Source of the DNA: Sperchopsis tessellata
Taxonomy: Eukaryota > Arthropoda > Insecta > Coleoptera > Hydrophilidae
Reading direction: 5' to 3'
Length of the DNA: 64,000 nt
NCBI GenBank assembly: GCA_033557685.1
Contig: JAWQRN010000002.1
Location: 1 to 64,000 of the forward strand
Made by a program: the position numbers and the translations under genes. The notes beneath the pieces are model-generated. The model was not told the DNA's origin. It did not search any database and saw nothing but the letters and a program-made list of their open reading frames with translations. Of this stretch, positions 12,741-23,778 are shown piece after piece. The stretch's first letter is position 1. Each line of letters starts with the position of its first letter.

Positions 12741-13009
12741 TGCATATAGTGTATTAGTTTTACCGCTTCTATTCATTGTTTCAAATTTAAAATTCGCTAT
12801 TTTTCTGAGGATTTCAAACAGAGTTTTAGTGGATTCTTTCTTTCTTCTCAATATGACGTTGATTTTGTGTCCAAAGAATCTGTTTCTAGTGAACAATAAT
12901 TTCCAACAGTACACTCTAAATTTTTCAAATTTTGCATTTCCCCTAAGGAGATGTGTTTCCTTGACCCTGGTCTTAAACACAGCCCTCATTCATGTTTCGA
13001 CCAATCTGA

Positions 13010-14545
13010 CGCAGAAGAGATAAGTCACTTATATCGAATTTGCTCTCCAGAGGTTGAAGGTTTTTTATATTTCTTTTAAATAACTTTGATGGTAGTTCTT
13101 TTTTTAAACGATCTGATATTCTTCACATGAACCCTCGCATCAAGCTTCATGGTTTCTCTAAGATTCATAAAGAAGGGTGACCTATTAGACCTGTGGTATG
13201 GGATTTCATGATCACAAATTAGCCATATTTTTGGATAGAAAAAGTATGTACTAAATTTTGCATCTAGTTACGGAGTGGAAAATACATCTGTTTATATCCC
13301 GTCTACAATCATCCTCAGGTTTTGCTGGTAGTGCTTTTCATTGTTCACTTCTATCTCGAATTGTGATTGTATTGATCACGCACATGATTTACTTTTCAGG
13401 TCCGACGTTTAGGATGTGTAGGCTGCCTTTTTGGCTGAGTGTTTGGAGGTTGTGCTGAAGCAGAATTTCTTTACTTTTAATAATAAAATTTGTAATCCGC
13501 CCTAGCGTTTGACAATGGGACGTAAACATAGCCCTTTCCTTTCCGAGATATTTTTGGATTATTTGGAGCAAGCATGTTAAAGATCTCAAATGTGTGTGGT
13601 ACAACAAATTCTTGTGCAGATACGTGGATCAAGTATTCTGTTTGGTATTGGGAACGGCCAAGCAGTGGCTGAGCTTCAAGTGCTCAACACCCTTTTTACA
13701 AATATCTCGTTTACTATGACAGTTGAAAAGAACAAATGAACCGTAAGATTACCATACAAATCCCCTTGTTCCTGGCCCTCTATTCGTCCTTATAAATTAG
13801 CTCTTTTTAAATCTCTTTTCCACAGAGCTCTCTCTATACCTTTGTCCTTCGAAAGTTTTATTTTCAAAATGAGAATTATTCATCAAATTGCTAATACGAA
13901 TGATTATCCTCGGGACCTCATTCAGAAAACTTTCTTTAGGAAAGCACACAAAATCATCCTCCTAAATTTCTTATAAGATTGCGTGTCTTTTGAAGAGAAA
14001 CAATGTTGTGTTGAACAGGTGTGAGGGTACCCTCGGTAACTTGGTGGTCAGAAATAAAGATCAATTGGACCCTACGTCAGTTTGTGGAGTTTATCCTTTT
14101 TTTTAAATGTGGAGTAAACTATGTTGGGGGTCGGGTAGATCTGTTTCTGTCAACTACAAAGAACATCTCAGCTGCATAAAAAAAAACAAGAAAGCCACTT
14201 CTAGCTTCGCTACTCATGTTCATGAGTCTTGCCATGTCCCAATTTGTGAAACCCAAACATCATACATATGCTTGATATGGGTCGTAGGCTCAATATAGCT
14301 GAATCTTTGAAGATTTATCTATCCTCCTCCTATGACTTTAGTATGAACGTCAATGAGATTTCTTCTGCCCCCACTTTTGTCATGTCAATGCTATCTTCGG
14401 TGTTGATATCTCATCCCTCTGTATACCATCAATGACTGCTGACACCTTTGTCAATTTTCCACTTTTGCGTGCCACTGACAATCACAGGTATGTTTACATT
14501 TGCTAAGACCCTTTCTCCAAACATTTTAACTGTATTTTTAGAGCA
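13010..14545 (+). mobile_element. Penelope-like element copy, right arm of a head-to-head pair
   Basis: The plus strand shows an RT motif, KLHGFSKIHKEG then PIRPVV (about 13145-13195, with one stop), as in Penelope-like reverse transcriptases. A GIY-YIG endonuclease piece follows at 14107-14240: GSGRSVSVNYKEHLSCIKKN and SSFATHVHESCH. Several stops make it dead. The C-terminal part mirrors 11910-12740, so the two copies point outward from about 13000. Confidence 0.78.
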
Positions 14546-15293
14546 TGATGATGGAGTGCTTATGCTACGACATTAACTGTTCTTAATTACTTAAATATAT
14601 TGTGGAAGACAGCATCCTGTTTTTATATCATTGTTTAATATGTAATTAGCTGCGACTAACAACACTTTAGGTTGGTCCTTTGTAGCTAAATTTACATTAA
14701 TTATTAGATCTAATTAAAATGAACAACTGCTGTGTCCAATACTATATAGTTTAGCCCATCTGAGCAAAAGCACTAATTACTGGCGTAGAAGTAGATGTAC
14801 AACATATGGTTACAGTACCAAGTACCATCAAGTAAGAATGTTGACAAATCTATCATCAACTGACTACTATTTTTTTAGCACTTTGTAACAAATGGTAAAT
14901 GGATAGTTTTTGTTTTATACTTCAGAGTGGAACGTAGGTAACATTCAAAGACATGTTAACAAATTTCTTAAACAAGTAGCATAACTCTAAAAATGAACTT
15001 CATTGGTAATCACTTCCCGTACTAGCCTGGAGAATAAATACCACTTTCTTATCAGGTATGTTTATTGCCACATCAGTTAGATAACATTTAAAAACGTTAC
15101 TCTCAAAATGGTAAAATGAGGAATTTTTAAAATACTTTTTCTGAATGTTTGTTGGTTAAAATATTGTTACAACTAGATCCATTCAAAACATCAATAGAAG
15201 CACTGCATCAACATAAAATATATGTACACATTAAAAAAGGAAAGTGGAAGAGAGGATGGTACTTGACAGCAAGCGTGCATATTTTTTAATTAC

Positions 15294-15325
15294 CTTGACA
15301 CTGATAGCCTTGCTTGCCTAATCCC
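15294..15325 (-). CDS. Pkc98E: Protein kinase C epsilon-type, coding exon 4 (32 bp micro-exon in C1A)
   Basis: Micro-exon of 32 bp between acceptor TTGTTTTCAG and donor GTAATT. It completes the Trp codon split from exon 3 (TG|G), reads GLGKQGYQCQ, and leaves one base (G) that joins exon 5 to give Val. It carries Cys196, spaced C-X13-C from Cys182 as the C1 signature requires. It aligns with the GVIGKQGYQCQVC segment of animal PKC epsilon. The phase agrees on both sides, so I am confident despite its size. A 233 bp intron separates it from exon 3 and about 14.7 kb from exon 5. Confidence 0.93.
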
Positions 15326-15558
15326 CTGAAAACAAGAACCATTGAGTTAGTGCGCCCCCAGATTAAAAAACACAAATGCAGTAACAAATACACAATGTAC
15401 ATAATCCCAAAAAGAAAACAATACAAAAAAATTGTTCTGGATGTCTTCGGTTATACGAAAAATCTAAACAAATAATACAAAATTTTATGACCCTGTTAGT
15501 GAACAAAAAAAAAACCATTGATGCTTGTTCTACATAGCCAGCCATGCAAATTACTTAC

Positions 15559-15718
15559 CATATAAACTCTCGACAATGAGAACAGAATGTCGGCTGTCTT
15601 AGGAACGTTGCCATAAATTTGTGACCATTGACTTGATGTACTCGACGGCGCATGGCACCTCGCCGTCTGTTGAAGCCTTGCCGCTCTTTGAATTCCCGAG
15701 GCTTGGCTCCATATTCTG
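15559..15718 (-). CDS. Pkc98E: Protein kinase C epsilon-type, coding exon 3 (pseudosubstrate and start of C1A)
   Basis: This 160 bp exon encodes the autoinhibitory pseudosubstrate [18 protein letters not shown] (from about residue 151), with Ala in the phospho-acceptor position. It is followed by the first half of C1[23 protein letters not shown], with ligands His166, Cys179 and Cys182. The acceptor is AAACTTTTCAG before 15718 and the donor is GTAAGT from 15558. The phase-1 base from exon 2 plus CA makes Ala. A second AG three bases inside (CAGCAG) could give a NAGNAG one-codon variant. Identity to animal PKC epsilon is near complete here, and R-R-R-V-H-Q separates this class from PKC delta/theta. 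Confidence 0.95.
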
Positions 15719-16809
15719 CTGAAAAGTTTAAAATACAGATTATTTTATTTGTGTGAATATGTCTTGTTTTATTAACTGCTTTTGCACCAATGGAATAATT
15801 GTAAGGAGTAAAGAAGATCCAACAATATATGCCTCTCCAATTCAACAACAATTGAGCATTTAAAATTTAAGTACTAAACTAACCTTTTTGGCGGAAGACC
15901 AGCTAAGAGACTGCTGATATCGAAGAAATAATCAATAAGTATGTGTTGAATTTGCTAGAAATCATGTAAGCTGTAATCCGGAGAGATGGTATAATGTACT
16001 TTTTAATGACGAAGCTTAATTTAATATGGCAATGAAATGGGATATTGTTACTAAGATAAAACATATTTCATCCTAAATACACAGTGAAAATTTTGGAGGT
16101 GGCAGTAATAGTAGTAGTAGTTAATTCTGTATTACTTCATTAAGCATAAAACAAGTCAAACACAATTTATTATAATGCAGTGCAGAACATATAAATTGTT
16201 AGTAATGGAAAATCAAACTAAAAAATATAATAGATTTGCACGCAAGAGTTCGAGGTATTGACGTACACTATTAAAACACTTCAAAATAATAAACTTATGT
16301 ACCTCTGACTAAGTGACACATAGTCACACACAATTATAAATTGGCGTTGTTTTAACTTAACACTGGTATGAGGCAAAATTCGAAGGTGTTTACTATGTCT
16401 AGTATTGTGCTCTACGTACTGAAAATTATTGATATACTTCTTGACATAAGTAACAGACTTATAAAGATGCATGGGAGCATTAAGATATTATCTATAAAGT
16501 ATGGAAATCTACTATCAAAGTGTGGTAATTACATTTCACCTAATTTTTGTGAATTTTATATCTGTTCCTTAAATTTTGTCACATGAACTAAATTCAATAA
16601 ATAAATTCATATTGTCAACAAAATAGTTTTAATTACCCATTATTTAGTTTATAACTAATAAGTAACTGGAATTATGTATATTTTGCAATAATAGAAAACA
16701 AATTGACAAAGAATAGATATGCAGAGTTTATTAAATTTTATCCAGTACTATGTATACAAATACTTTTTATGGATTGAAGAACAATTTTATTCATCTTGGT
16801 TGTTATCAC

Positions 16810-17471
16810 TAGGCCTGGCTGATTGTCAAATTTCAGTTTAGATTATTGATTGCTGAAAAATAATCGATTATTTTATTACTTGATTCATCATTTATTTGCT
16901 TTATCGATTATTTGATAAGTTGATTACTTGATTAATCGATTGTTTGATTAATTGATTGTTTGATTAATCGATTATTGACTATTTAATTATTCAATTAATG
17001 GATAATTTGATAAAAATTATTCTGGATTTTTTAAATTATAAATTTAGGAAGTACCTGATTATGTACTTGGGCTAACAACATTTATGAGAAACAGAAATTA
17101 TAACGTAATTTTTGGGGTGTCAGGCCTACTTAAAATATTTCTAGTAAGAACTTAAGTTATTATCTTTTAAATAAAATACAAGTCTTTTATTTGATTGTTT
17201 ATTTGAATAAAGAAAAGTATTTAAGATATTTCGTAGAAGCTGATAGTTTCTTCTTCCTGTTCAAACATTTCGGCAATGAAAAAGTATTCATGTTATAGTT
17301 CCACAAACTATCTTCTTAATCAAATGGCATCAAAAATGCACACCCCTCATCCCAAGTTGTACATACTGAAATTAATAATTAAGCAAATAAACCATGAACC
17401 TATTATCAAATAATCAATTATTTTTCAACAATCGACAATTGATTGTGAAATTTGACAATTGACCAGGACTA
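16810..17471. mobile_element. hAT-like MITE with ATCGATTA-rich ends
   Basis: The first 80 bp (AGGCCTGGCTGATTGTCAAA...) and the reverse complement of the last 80 bp (AGTCCTGGTCAATTGTCAAA...) match well. They form long terminal inverted repeats, including TTGCTGAAAAATAAT/TTGTTGAAAAATAAT. The left subterminal DNA is a degenerate array of ATCGATTA/TTGATTA words (16840-16995). There is no coding capacity. I could not find an 8 bp target duplication, so the superfamily is tentative. Confidence 0.7.
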
Positions 17472-20070
17472 ATGATTAATGCATAAAAAGTATTTGTACA
17501 TACAAGAAAATAAAGTATCATTTATTTTTCAGTTTTGAATAAAACCATTTTTGAAACATTATTATTTGTGTATTTTATCTAAAATATTTATATGAATTCA
17601 TAAAAAAATATCATTGTACTATAAATGTGTGATTCAAAATACTTTTCACTATTAGTAAAAGCTTTACTGAAAATATTATTTGTCAGTGATATTACAGCTG
17701 AACAACACTATTATAAACCTAGACCAATTCTTTGACTTGAGTAAAATGTTAACAGCCAGACTCAAGTCAAGAAGATATCAGGTGGTATTGAATGAAAAGT
17801 GTAGAATCCATGATGAGAAGATACATGTGTTATTGAATAATGAAGGTTATCCAACAAAACAGTTTTTTAAATTTGCATTTTTGTACATTGATTTTGTTTT
17901 TAATGACATACCCTATTATATTCAGAAATTTACATGTGTTGATTGCATTTCAAGAGAGTACAAATTAAAGCTTATTTATTGGAATATTACTTGCCATTAT
18001 TATATCATTTTCATAAGTTAGTTCCCACTACTGTTTTCTGAAGACATAATACTCTTTGGACAGTCAAAACAGAACTAAACTTTAATCTTTCAGTACATAT
18101 TGAAGAAATGAAACAATTAACGATGATTTTTGGGAAAAGGAAAATACTCGATAACTATAGATGGAAGGATACTGGAACAAGTAAGATTATTTATAAATCT
18201 GCATCCCATCCAGCATGGGGCATTTTGACAAAGAATTTAACCAGAATTGCAGGAGACTGATATTTTTGTGTTTTAAGGAACAGTTCCTTTGGTAGACTTG
18301 AAATTAGTAGGGAGACGTAGGTTGCAGATTACAGAAAAGTGTTGGCATCTGAATCGACTTGTTCTGGTCATCAGCCTTGCCTAGTAGACAGTGTAGTAGA
18401 GTTGCAAGTATGGAATAAAGTTTCTGAGAAAAATATGGCCCGCTTTAAAAAAAGGCCCTGTCATTAGTCTTAAACAAAAATTTAAACAACTTGTGCCGCA
18501 GTACTTGAGCTCGTTTCTGCATTAGAATATAGCACGAACACGGTAACCGATCAATGTGACATTCCCGAATCATTTAAAAAAAAAGACAGTGTATACCAAA
18601 GTAATATTATTTTCAAATTAAATCAGTGAAATTTGAGAATTGCAGTGAGTTGCGTTTAATGAAAGTAGTGTAATGAACTCAATTATTATTAGTTATGTTA
18701 AAGATTGTTTATATTAATGTAGAAACCGAACTTATCTACACGGCATACAGCAAAATTAAGGGATATTGTGTTATATTGTGTAATTGACAATATACAAATA
18801 GTATAACACCCATATTTAGATTTTTTTTTTAAATGTATTCGTTAGTATTAGGTATAAAAGCGAGCTGACTGTTTATGGAAACAATGGTGTATTTCAGGAA
18901 AATGTCTCTATAATTTGCTACATGCAAGTACTTTATAGTATTTGAAACAAACAACGGATATATTTAATTACATACCAGGTGATTAAGATCCTGTCCAGAT
19001 AGCACATATCTATAAATAAAAGATGTAAACCGACATAGCATTTGACATCGTAATATTTACTACCTACTTTAAGTATCAAAAAATATGATTTGTTAAAATT
19101 AATCACATGGTTAAAAAGTTTAAAAATTCTTTCAAAATCTGCGTAACATGTATTTTATCCCTAATTTTTTTTTATTTTCCCGAACCCCCTCCCATTGGCA
19201 GAAGAGCACTCTGAATTCGCTGCGACCCTCAGGTTTCCACTGGGAATGGAATATCTAGATAATAAAGAGGAGTTCTGATGTAGTTTTAATGACGGAAACA
19301 TGGTGTCCAGTGCATTTCGGCTTGTTTCTATATTTGATTTCTGTATTTGATATTAACTGAGCCATTTTGCATTGAAACTTGATTTAATCAAATTTTTAAA
19401 ATAAACATTCAAGTATGTATAGTCGAATTCATTCTATACCACCTGGCATCTTATTTACATAGATTTTACCAGATTTGCCTTTTTTCTTCATAATTACACA
19501 CCAAGGTTCTTATGATTGATCCTTGGCTGTTATCACCAAAAACATCTCTTCTAATACCCACTGAAGCCATACACTAATTTTTTTTTTAAAGATGTGCAAC
19601 TCTCAAATCTACTCTTTCAGATTTAAATTATACATCTTTCGTAAATGTTTTTACTGTCTCAAATTCTGTGAAATGTTTTATTGAGATACATATCATGTAT
19701 TCAGAATATTTTTACAATGAAATAACATCACTGTATGAACTTTAATTATGTAGTAAGTCTATAGGCTAAAAATAATTGGTTACTGGATAACAACTTTTAC
19801 TTTAATCAATATTTTTTCACTAATGTGACTTGACCTGATCTCAACAAGTAAATATACTAAATTAACAAACATAACTGATACCTTCAAATATAAATAAATT
19901 TATATAGAATACATATATTGTTTAATCTTTTTTAATTAGTTGGCTGCCACTTTATTTATATTTTACCGTTAACCTGTTTTTCTAGGCCTGCCGCAAAATA
20001 CATACATGAAACAAACAAAATTGTGAAAATTATTATTCCTTATCTTAATAATATCTTTATTCAAACATGT

Positions 20071-21182
20071 TTAAATCAATGTAAAATTAAAAAACATGTA
20101 AATATAGTGTATTTTTAAGTTTCGAGGATTGGTTTTCCTCTTTTTCAAAAGATTATCTTTATTCAAACATGTTTAAATAATGGAAGTTGTGTTAAAATAT
20201 AGAGTTGTCCACATTGTCAAAAATATAAAACAGAAAAAGGAATAATACAAAGTTAACACAAGGTTATAATAACATAAGCAAGCTGTACTCACATCCCTGA
20301 TGGCAATATGAAATTTAACGGACGGTTTAAAATACGATAATTGCAATTAGCTTCTATAGCTCGTTTTTATTTTCTTTGTAGTGTTTTGTTCGTGCTGTCA
20401 TCAATTTTTTCAAATGGCAGTGTAAATTGTGTGGTATTGTACGTGTTGACCACGCATGTTTTGTGTTTCTTTATACGGTGGTCAGGTGGAATGTGTTGTA
20501 TAAGGGTTACTATATAAGTGTGAGTTATTTTTGTAGTAAAACATTGTTGGGTCGCGTTTCAATATGTGTGTGTGATCTAAATGTATAGGATTTTGGGCCT
20601 AGATTTTGTTTAAATTTGTTTTTAAGGTAATCGTGTTTTATGTAATTTTATGATAAATATTACTTAAATTATTAATATCTCGTCTATCGTTTACTGTATG
20701 GTTGTTGTGTTTCTTAATGTAAATCATCTCTGTAACTGTTCTGGCCTTTCCATGGTGTTCTCCATCTAAAATTTTAATATAATTGAAGTCAAAGTTATGG
20801 TCTGTGTCTAAGTGGTGCTTTTTTAATGCAGTGATCTCTTTATTTATCTCTTAAGGTATTGCTTTGATTGCCCTATATAGCATTAATCGAAGTCCTGACA
20901 GTCAATTTTGTAAATTGTGTGTGTGTTTTATTTAATAAAGATAGGTATTTACATTCTGTTTCATTAGTGGGAGTTGCTGGCTTTGAATTGTTGTAATATT
21001 TAAATGTTCTCTCTTTTATTATTTTATTTGTGAGTTCAATCGGGTAGTTATTATTTTGGAAAGTGTATCTTATCTTATTTAACATGCTAGGTCTGTTTGT
21101 TGGGTGTGACAGTATTATGGCTCTATCAGTTATGACTCTTATAACATTTAACTTGTGATTATGGGGTTGAGATGACATGTAG
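20071..21182 (-). mobile_element. Penelope-like element, left arm of 2.2 kb palindrome
   Basis: Left arm (about 1.11 kb) of a nearly perfect inverted repeat. The coding sense is the minus strand, with the same RT-connector and GIY-YIG content as the right arm, and the 3' end lies at the left. Stops interrupt it. Just outside and inside the outer end there is a direct repeat (TATCTTTATTCAAACATGTTTAAAT at about 20050 and 20155), reminiscent of the tandem or inverted pseudo-LTRs of Penelope elements. Confidence 0.85.
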
Positions 21183-21193
21183 GGAGACCTAAA

Positions 21194-22287
21194 CTACATG
21201 TCACATCAAGCCATAATCACAAGTTAAATGTTATAAGAGGCATAACTAATAGAGCCATAATATTGACACACCCAACAAACATACCTAGCATGTTAAATAA
21301 GACACACTTTCAAAAATACCTACCAATACCATATGTACAAGGTTTGTCGGAACAATTGCAACTTATATTCAAACCATATGATATAAAAATTGCACATAAG
21401 AACAAAAACGCACTAAAAACTATATTCACATAAATCTCCAACACCTTTATTAAATAAAATACACACAATTTACAAAATCGACTGTCAGAACTGCGATAAA
21501 TGCAGACATAAATCACACAAAGCCAGCAAAGTTTGCACCAATAAAGACAAAGACCATAGCTTTGACTTCAATAATACTCAAATCTTAGACGTAGAACACC
21601 ATGGAAAGGCCAGAACAGTTACAGAGATGATGTACATTAAGAAACACAACAACCATACAGTAAACGATAGACGAGATATTAATAATTTAAGTAATATTTA
21701 TCATGAAATTATATACAACACAATTACCTTAAAAACAAATTTAAAAAAAATCTAGGCCCATAATCCTATACATTTAGATCACACACACACATTGAAACGC
21801 GATCCAACAATATTTTACTACAAAAATAACTCACACTTATATAGTAACCCTTATACAACACATTCCACCTGACCACCGTATAAAGAAAAACAAACCATGC
21901 GCATTCAACACGTTCAATATTACACAATTTACACCGCCATTTTGAAAAATTTAAGTAAATGCAAACAAAACACCACAAAAAAAATAAAAACTAGCTATAG
22001 AAGCTAATTGCAATTATCGTATTTTAAACCATCCGTTAAATTTCATATTGCCATCAGGGCTATAAGTACAGCTTGCTTATGTTGTAATAACCTTATGTTA
22101 ACTTTGTATTATTCCTTTTTCAGTTTTATATTTTTGACAATGTGGGCAACTCCTTATTTTAAAACAACTTCCATTATTTAAACATGTTCGAATAAAGACA
22201 ATCTTTTGAAAAAGAGGAAAACCAATCCTCGAAACGTAAAAAATACACTATATTTACATGTGCTCTATAATTTTACATTGATTTAAT
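21194..22287 (+). mobile_element. Penelope-like element, right arm of 2.2 kb palindrome
   Basis: On the plus strand: an RT-connector motif, IPYVQGLSEQLQLIFKPYD (21327-21383), then a cysteine-rich GIY-YIG start in a shifted frame around 21440-21500. The endonuclease C-terminal half follows (SFDFNNTQILDVEHHGKART..., about 21560-21700), ending in the NDRRDINNLSNIYHEI-type tail of insect Penelope-like elements. Frameshifts break the reading frame. It is separated from the left arm by an 11 bp spacer (21183-21193). Confidence 0.87.
22203..22250 (+). ncRNA. Possible hammerhead-ribozyme remnant in Penelope pseudo-LTR
   Basis: Downstream of the endonuclease, CTTTTGAA is followed by a GAGG/CCTC stem (22214-22217 with 22227-22230, loop AAAACCAAT) and then GAAACGTA. 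The stem II + GAAAC layout at this place matches the hammerhead motifs known in Penelope pseudo-LTRs. The catalytic CTGATGA box is degenerate, so it is probably inactive. A mirrored copy lies at about 20119-20150 on the minus strand. Confidence 0.35.
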
Positions 22288-22317
22288 AATTTTATTATTT
22301 TATTATATGATCTTCGA

Positions 22318-23370
22318 GGAAACATTTCATAAAAAAATGGAGAACAAAAAGATACTACCAGAATGGAAGGCAGATTCAGAAAGGCAGAGGGACCACTGAT
22401 AATACATATGTGCTGAATTATACACAGGAAAAAACCAGAAAAGACAGAGGAAAAACCCTGGTATTTGTGGATCTCATGATTACATTTGATGGAATTAAAA
22501 GAAAAAATTTGACACCAAGATGAGAAAAAGTTCACCTTACACATGGAGGTGGAAAGGAAAAAAGATAAAGTCTGTGAAAAACTTCAAACAATTTGGATTC
22601 CATTTGTAATCAAACAAAGGTTTCAGCACCCGTATGATACATTAAAAATAAAATGCATGTGGTTTTGGTTCAGATGTGGGGATAAGCAAACATTTACACA
22701 AAGCTACAAAATGAGAGTGATAATGTCTATAAAGTTAAAATTATCATCATACATGTGTCTCAGGTGTGGAGATGCGAGGAAAGAAAAGAAATTAAAGCTA
22801 CGCAAAGGCAATATCTGAAAAAAACCTTCGACTGGAAAGAACTACACAAAACTTTCTAATTTTAGCAAAAGCCAACAGAGATAGATTGAAAATAGAGGCT
22901 GGCAAAAAAGCTTAAAGCATGAGAAGAAATTCAAAAACATGCAAGAGGTAAAGATAAAGAAGAAAGATAAAGAGAAGGAACCAAATAGGGAAAAATAAAA
23001 AAAGAGATAAGATGTTCAATAGAACACATAGAAAGAATAAGGAGGAAGGGTGTCAAAAATGGTATCAGGCGAAGACATACAGTTACAGGGCAGTATAATA
23101 AAATTCAGGGAAGGCAAAATTAGAAGAGAGTGCAGTCCATGGAGATCTTCCCAAGTATCTAAAAGAGTACTGTAAAAACGGTATTTATTTAGAAATTTAG
23201 GATTAGCAACGAAGAAATAAATATAATGAATGACTACAAATTGCAAAAGTATAATATTGTAGACTGTGTATACATGAAGAAGAGAACATGGAACATAGGG
23301 TCTGTCTGTACAAAAAGATAATAAGAGGCAGATACTGCTACAGTAGTTTTTAATGATAGTAGTTCGGAGA
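22318..23370 (+). mobile_element. Non-LTR retrotransposon (LINE) relic
   Basis: Plus-strand pieces in shifting frames resemble LINE reverse transcriptase: GRFRKAEGPL.IIHMC / KALVFVDL-like text at 22360-22500 (FRKGRGT-DNI and D-KAAFD region). Near 23260-23310 a zinc-knuckle-like tail reads RLCIHEEENMEHRVCLY. It lies directly beside the PLE palindrome. Dead copy; the clade is not resolved. Confidence 0.6.
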
Positions 23371-23717
23371 TACATTAGATGAAGTAGGTGTTAAAGAAGA
23401 ATTAAGACATGATTGTGCAAGAACAGAGGTAAAGAGCTGATTGATGTGAACATTATTAGTTTGTTAGTGACTAACCAATTGTTAATGTATTTAAAAATGA
23501 TAAGACTTCCAGGGTTCTTATCTATAGGAAAGGTGTTACCAGATGGAAATCGTGTACAGGTTCTGAAAAGTTCAAACATTTCGCCCACTATTGCAAGGAA
23601 CATTTTTAAGACGAGCGAGGTTAGGTGAAATAATTCAACATACTGATTTATTTCTTTAAAAATAATGATAGAATTGGTATTGTGGATCATCATGCGTAAC
23701 ATATAATTTCAACTTAC

Positions 23718-23778
23718 CATTCGATGTTAATTTGAGATCTATTCGAACGTGCAATCGACCTTTTGGTTCTAAATTAAC
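23718..23778 (-). CDS. Pkc98E: Protein kinase C epsilon-type, coding exon 2 (C2 to pseudosubstrate linker)
   Basis: Exon of 61 bp, acceptor TTTCTTTTCTAG and donor GTAAG. It reads VNLEPKGRLHVRIDLKLTSN plus one base, matching the W-[IV]-[DN]-LEPEGRVYV-IDL stretch that ends the C2 domain of PKC epsilon and eta. It starts in phase 0 directly after the Trp that ends exon 1. Intron 1 is about 4.1 kb and intron 2 about 8 kb. Confidence 0.92.

Larger units (their letters stand above)
639..15293 (-). other. Intron 4 of the PKC gene (about 14.7 kb, transposon-filled)
   Basis: Sequence between exon 5 and exon 4. The occupied parts (SINE, RTE, PLE, piggyBac, foldback, pogo-like MITE, PLE pair) are listed separately. 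I see nothing recognisable in 641-1584, 1835-3820, 3910-5400, 9790-10070, 11320-11900 and 14550-15290; these are AT-rich, with frequent stops in all frames. Confidence 0.85.
15719..23717 (-). other. Intron 2 of the PKC gene (about 8 kb)
   Basis: Contains the hAT-like MITE (16810-17471), the PLE palindrome (20071-22287) and a LINE relic (22318-23370). An open stretch at 17680-18021 (113 codons, no recognised homology), continuing with broken frames to about 18540, may be an old coding relic. 15720-16800 and 18550-20060 show nothing I can identify. Confidence 0.85.

Noticed and set aside
12495..12989. 164-codon minus-strand open frame
   Set aside because: Largely within the left Penelope-like arm and mirrored by the right arm; treated as part of that relic, not an independent gene.
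17680..18021. 113-codon open frame in PKC intron 2
   Set aside because: No homology recognised; the following 500 bp have broken frames. Could be old transposon debris, but not enough to call a gene.
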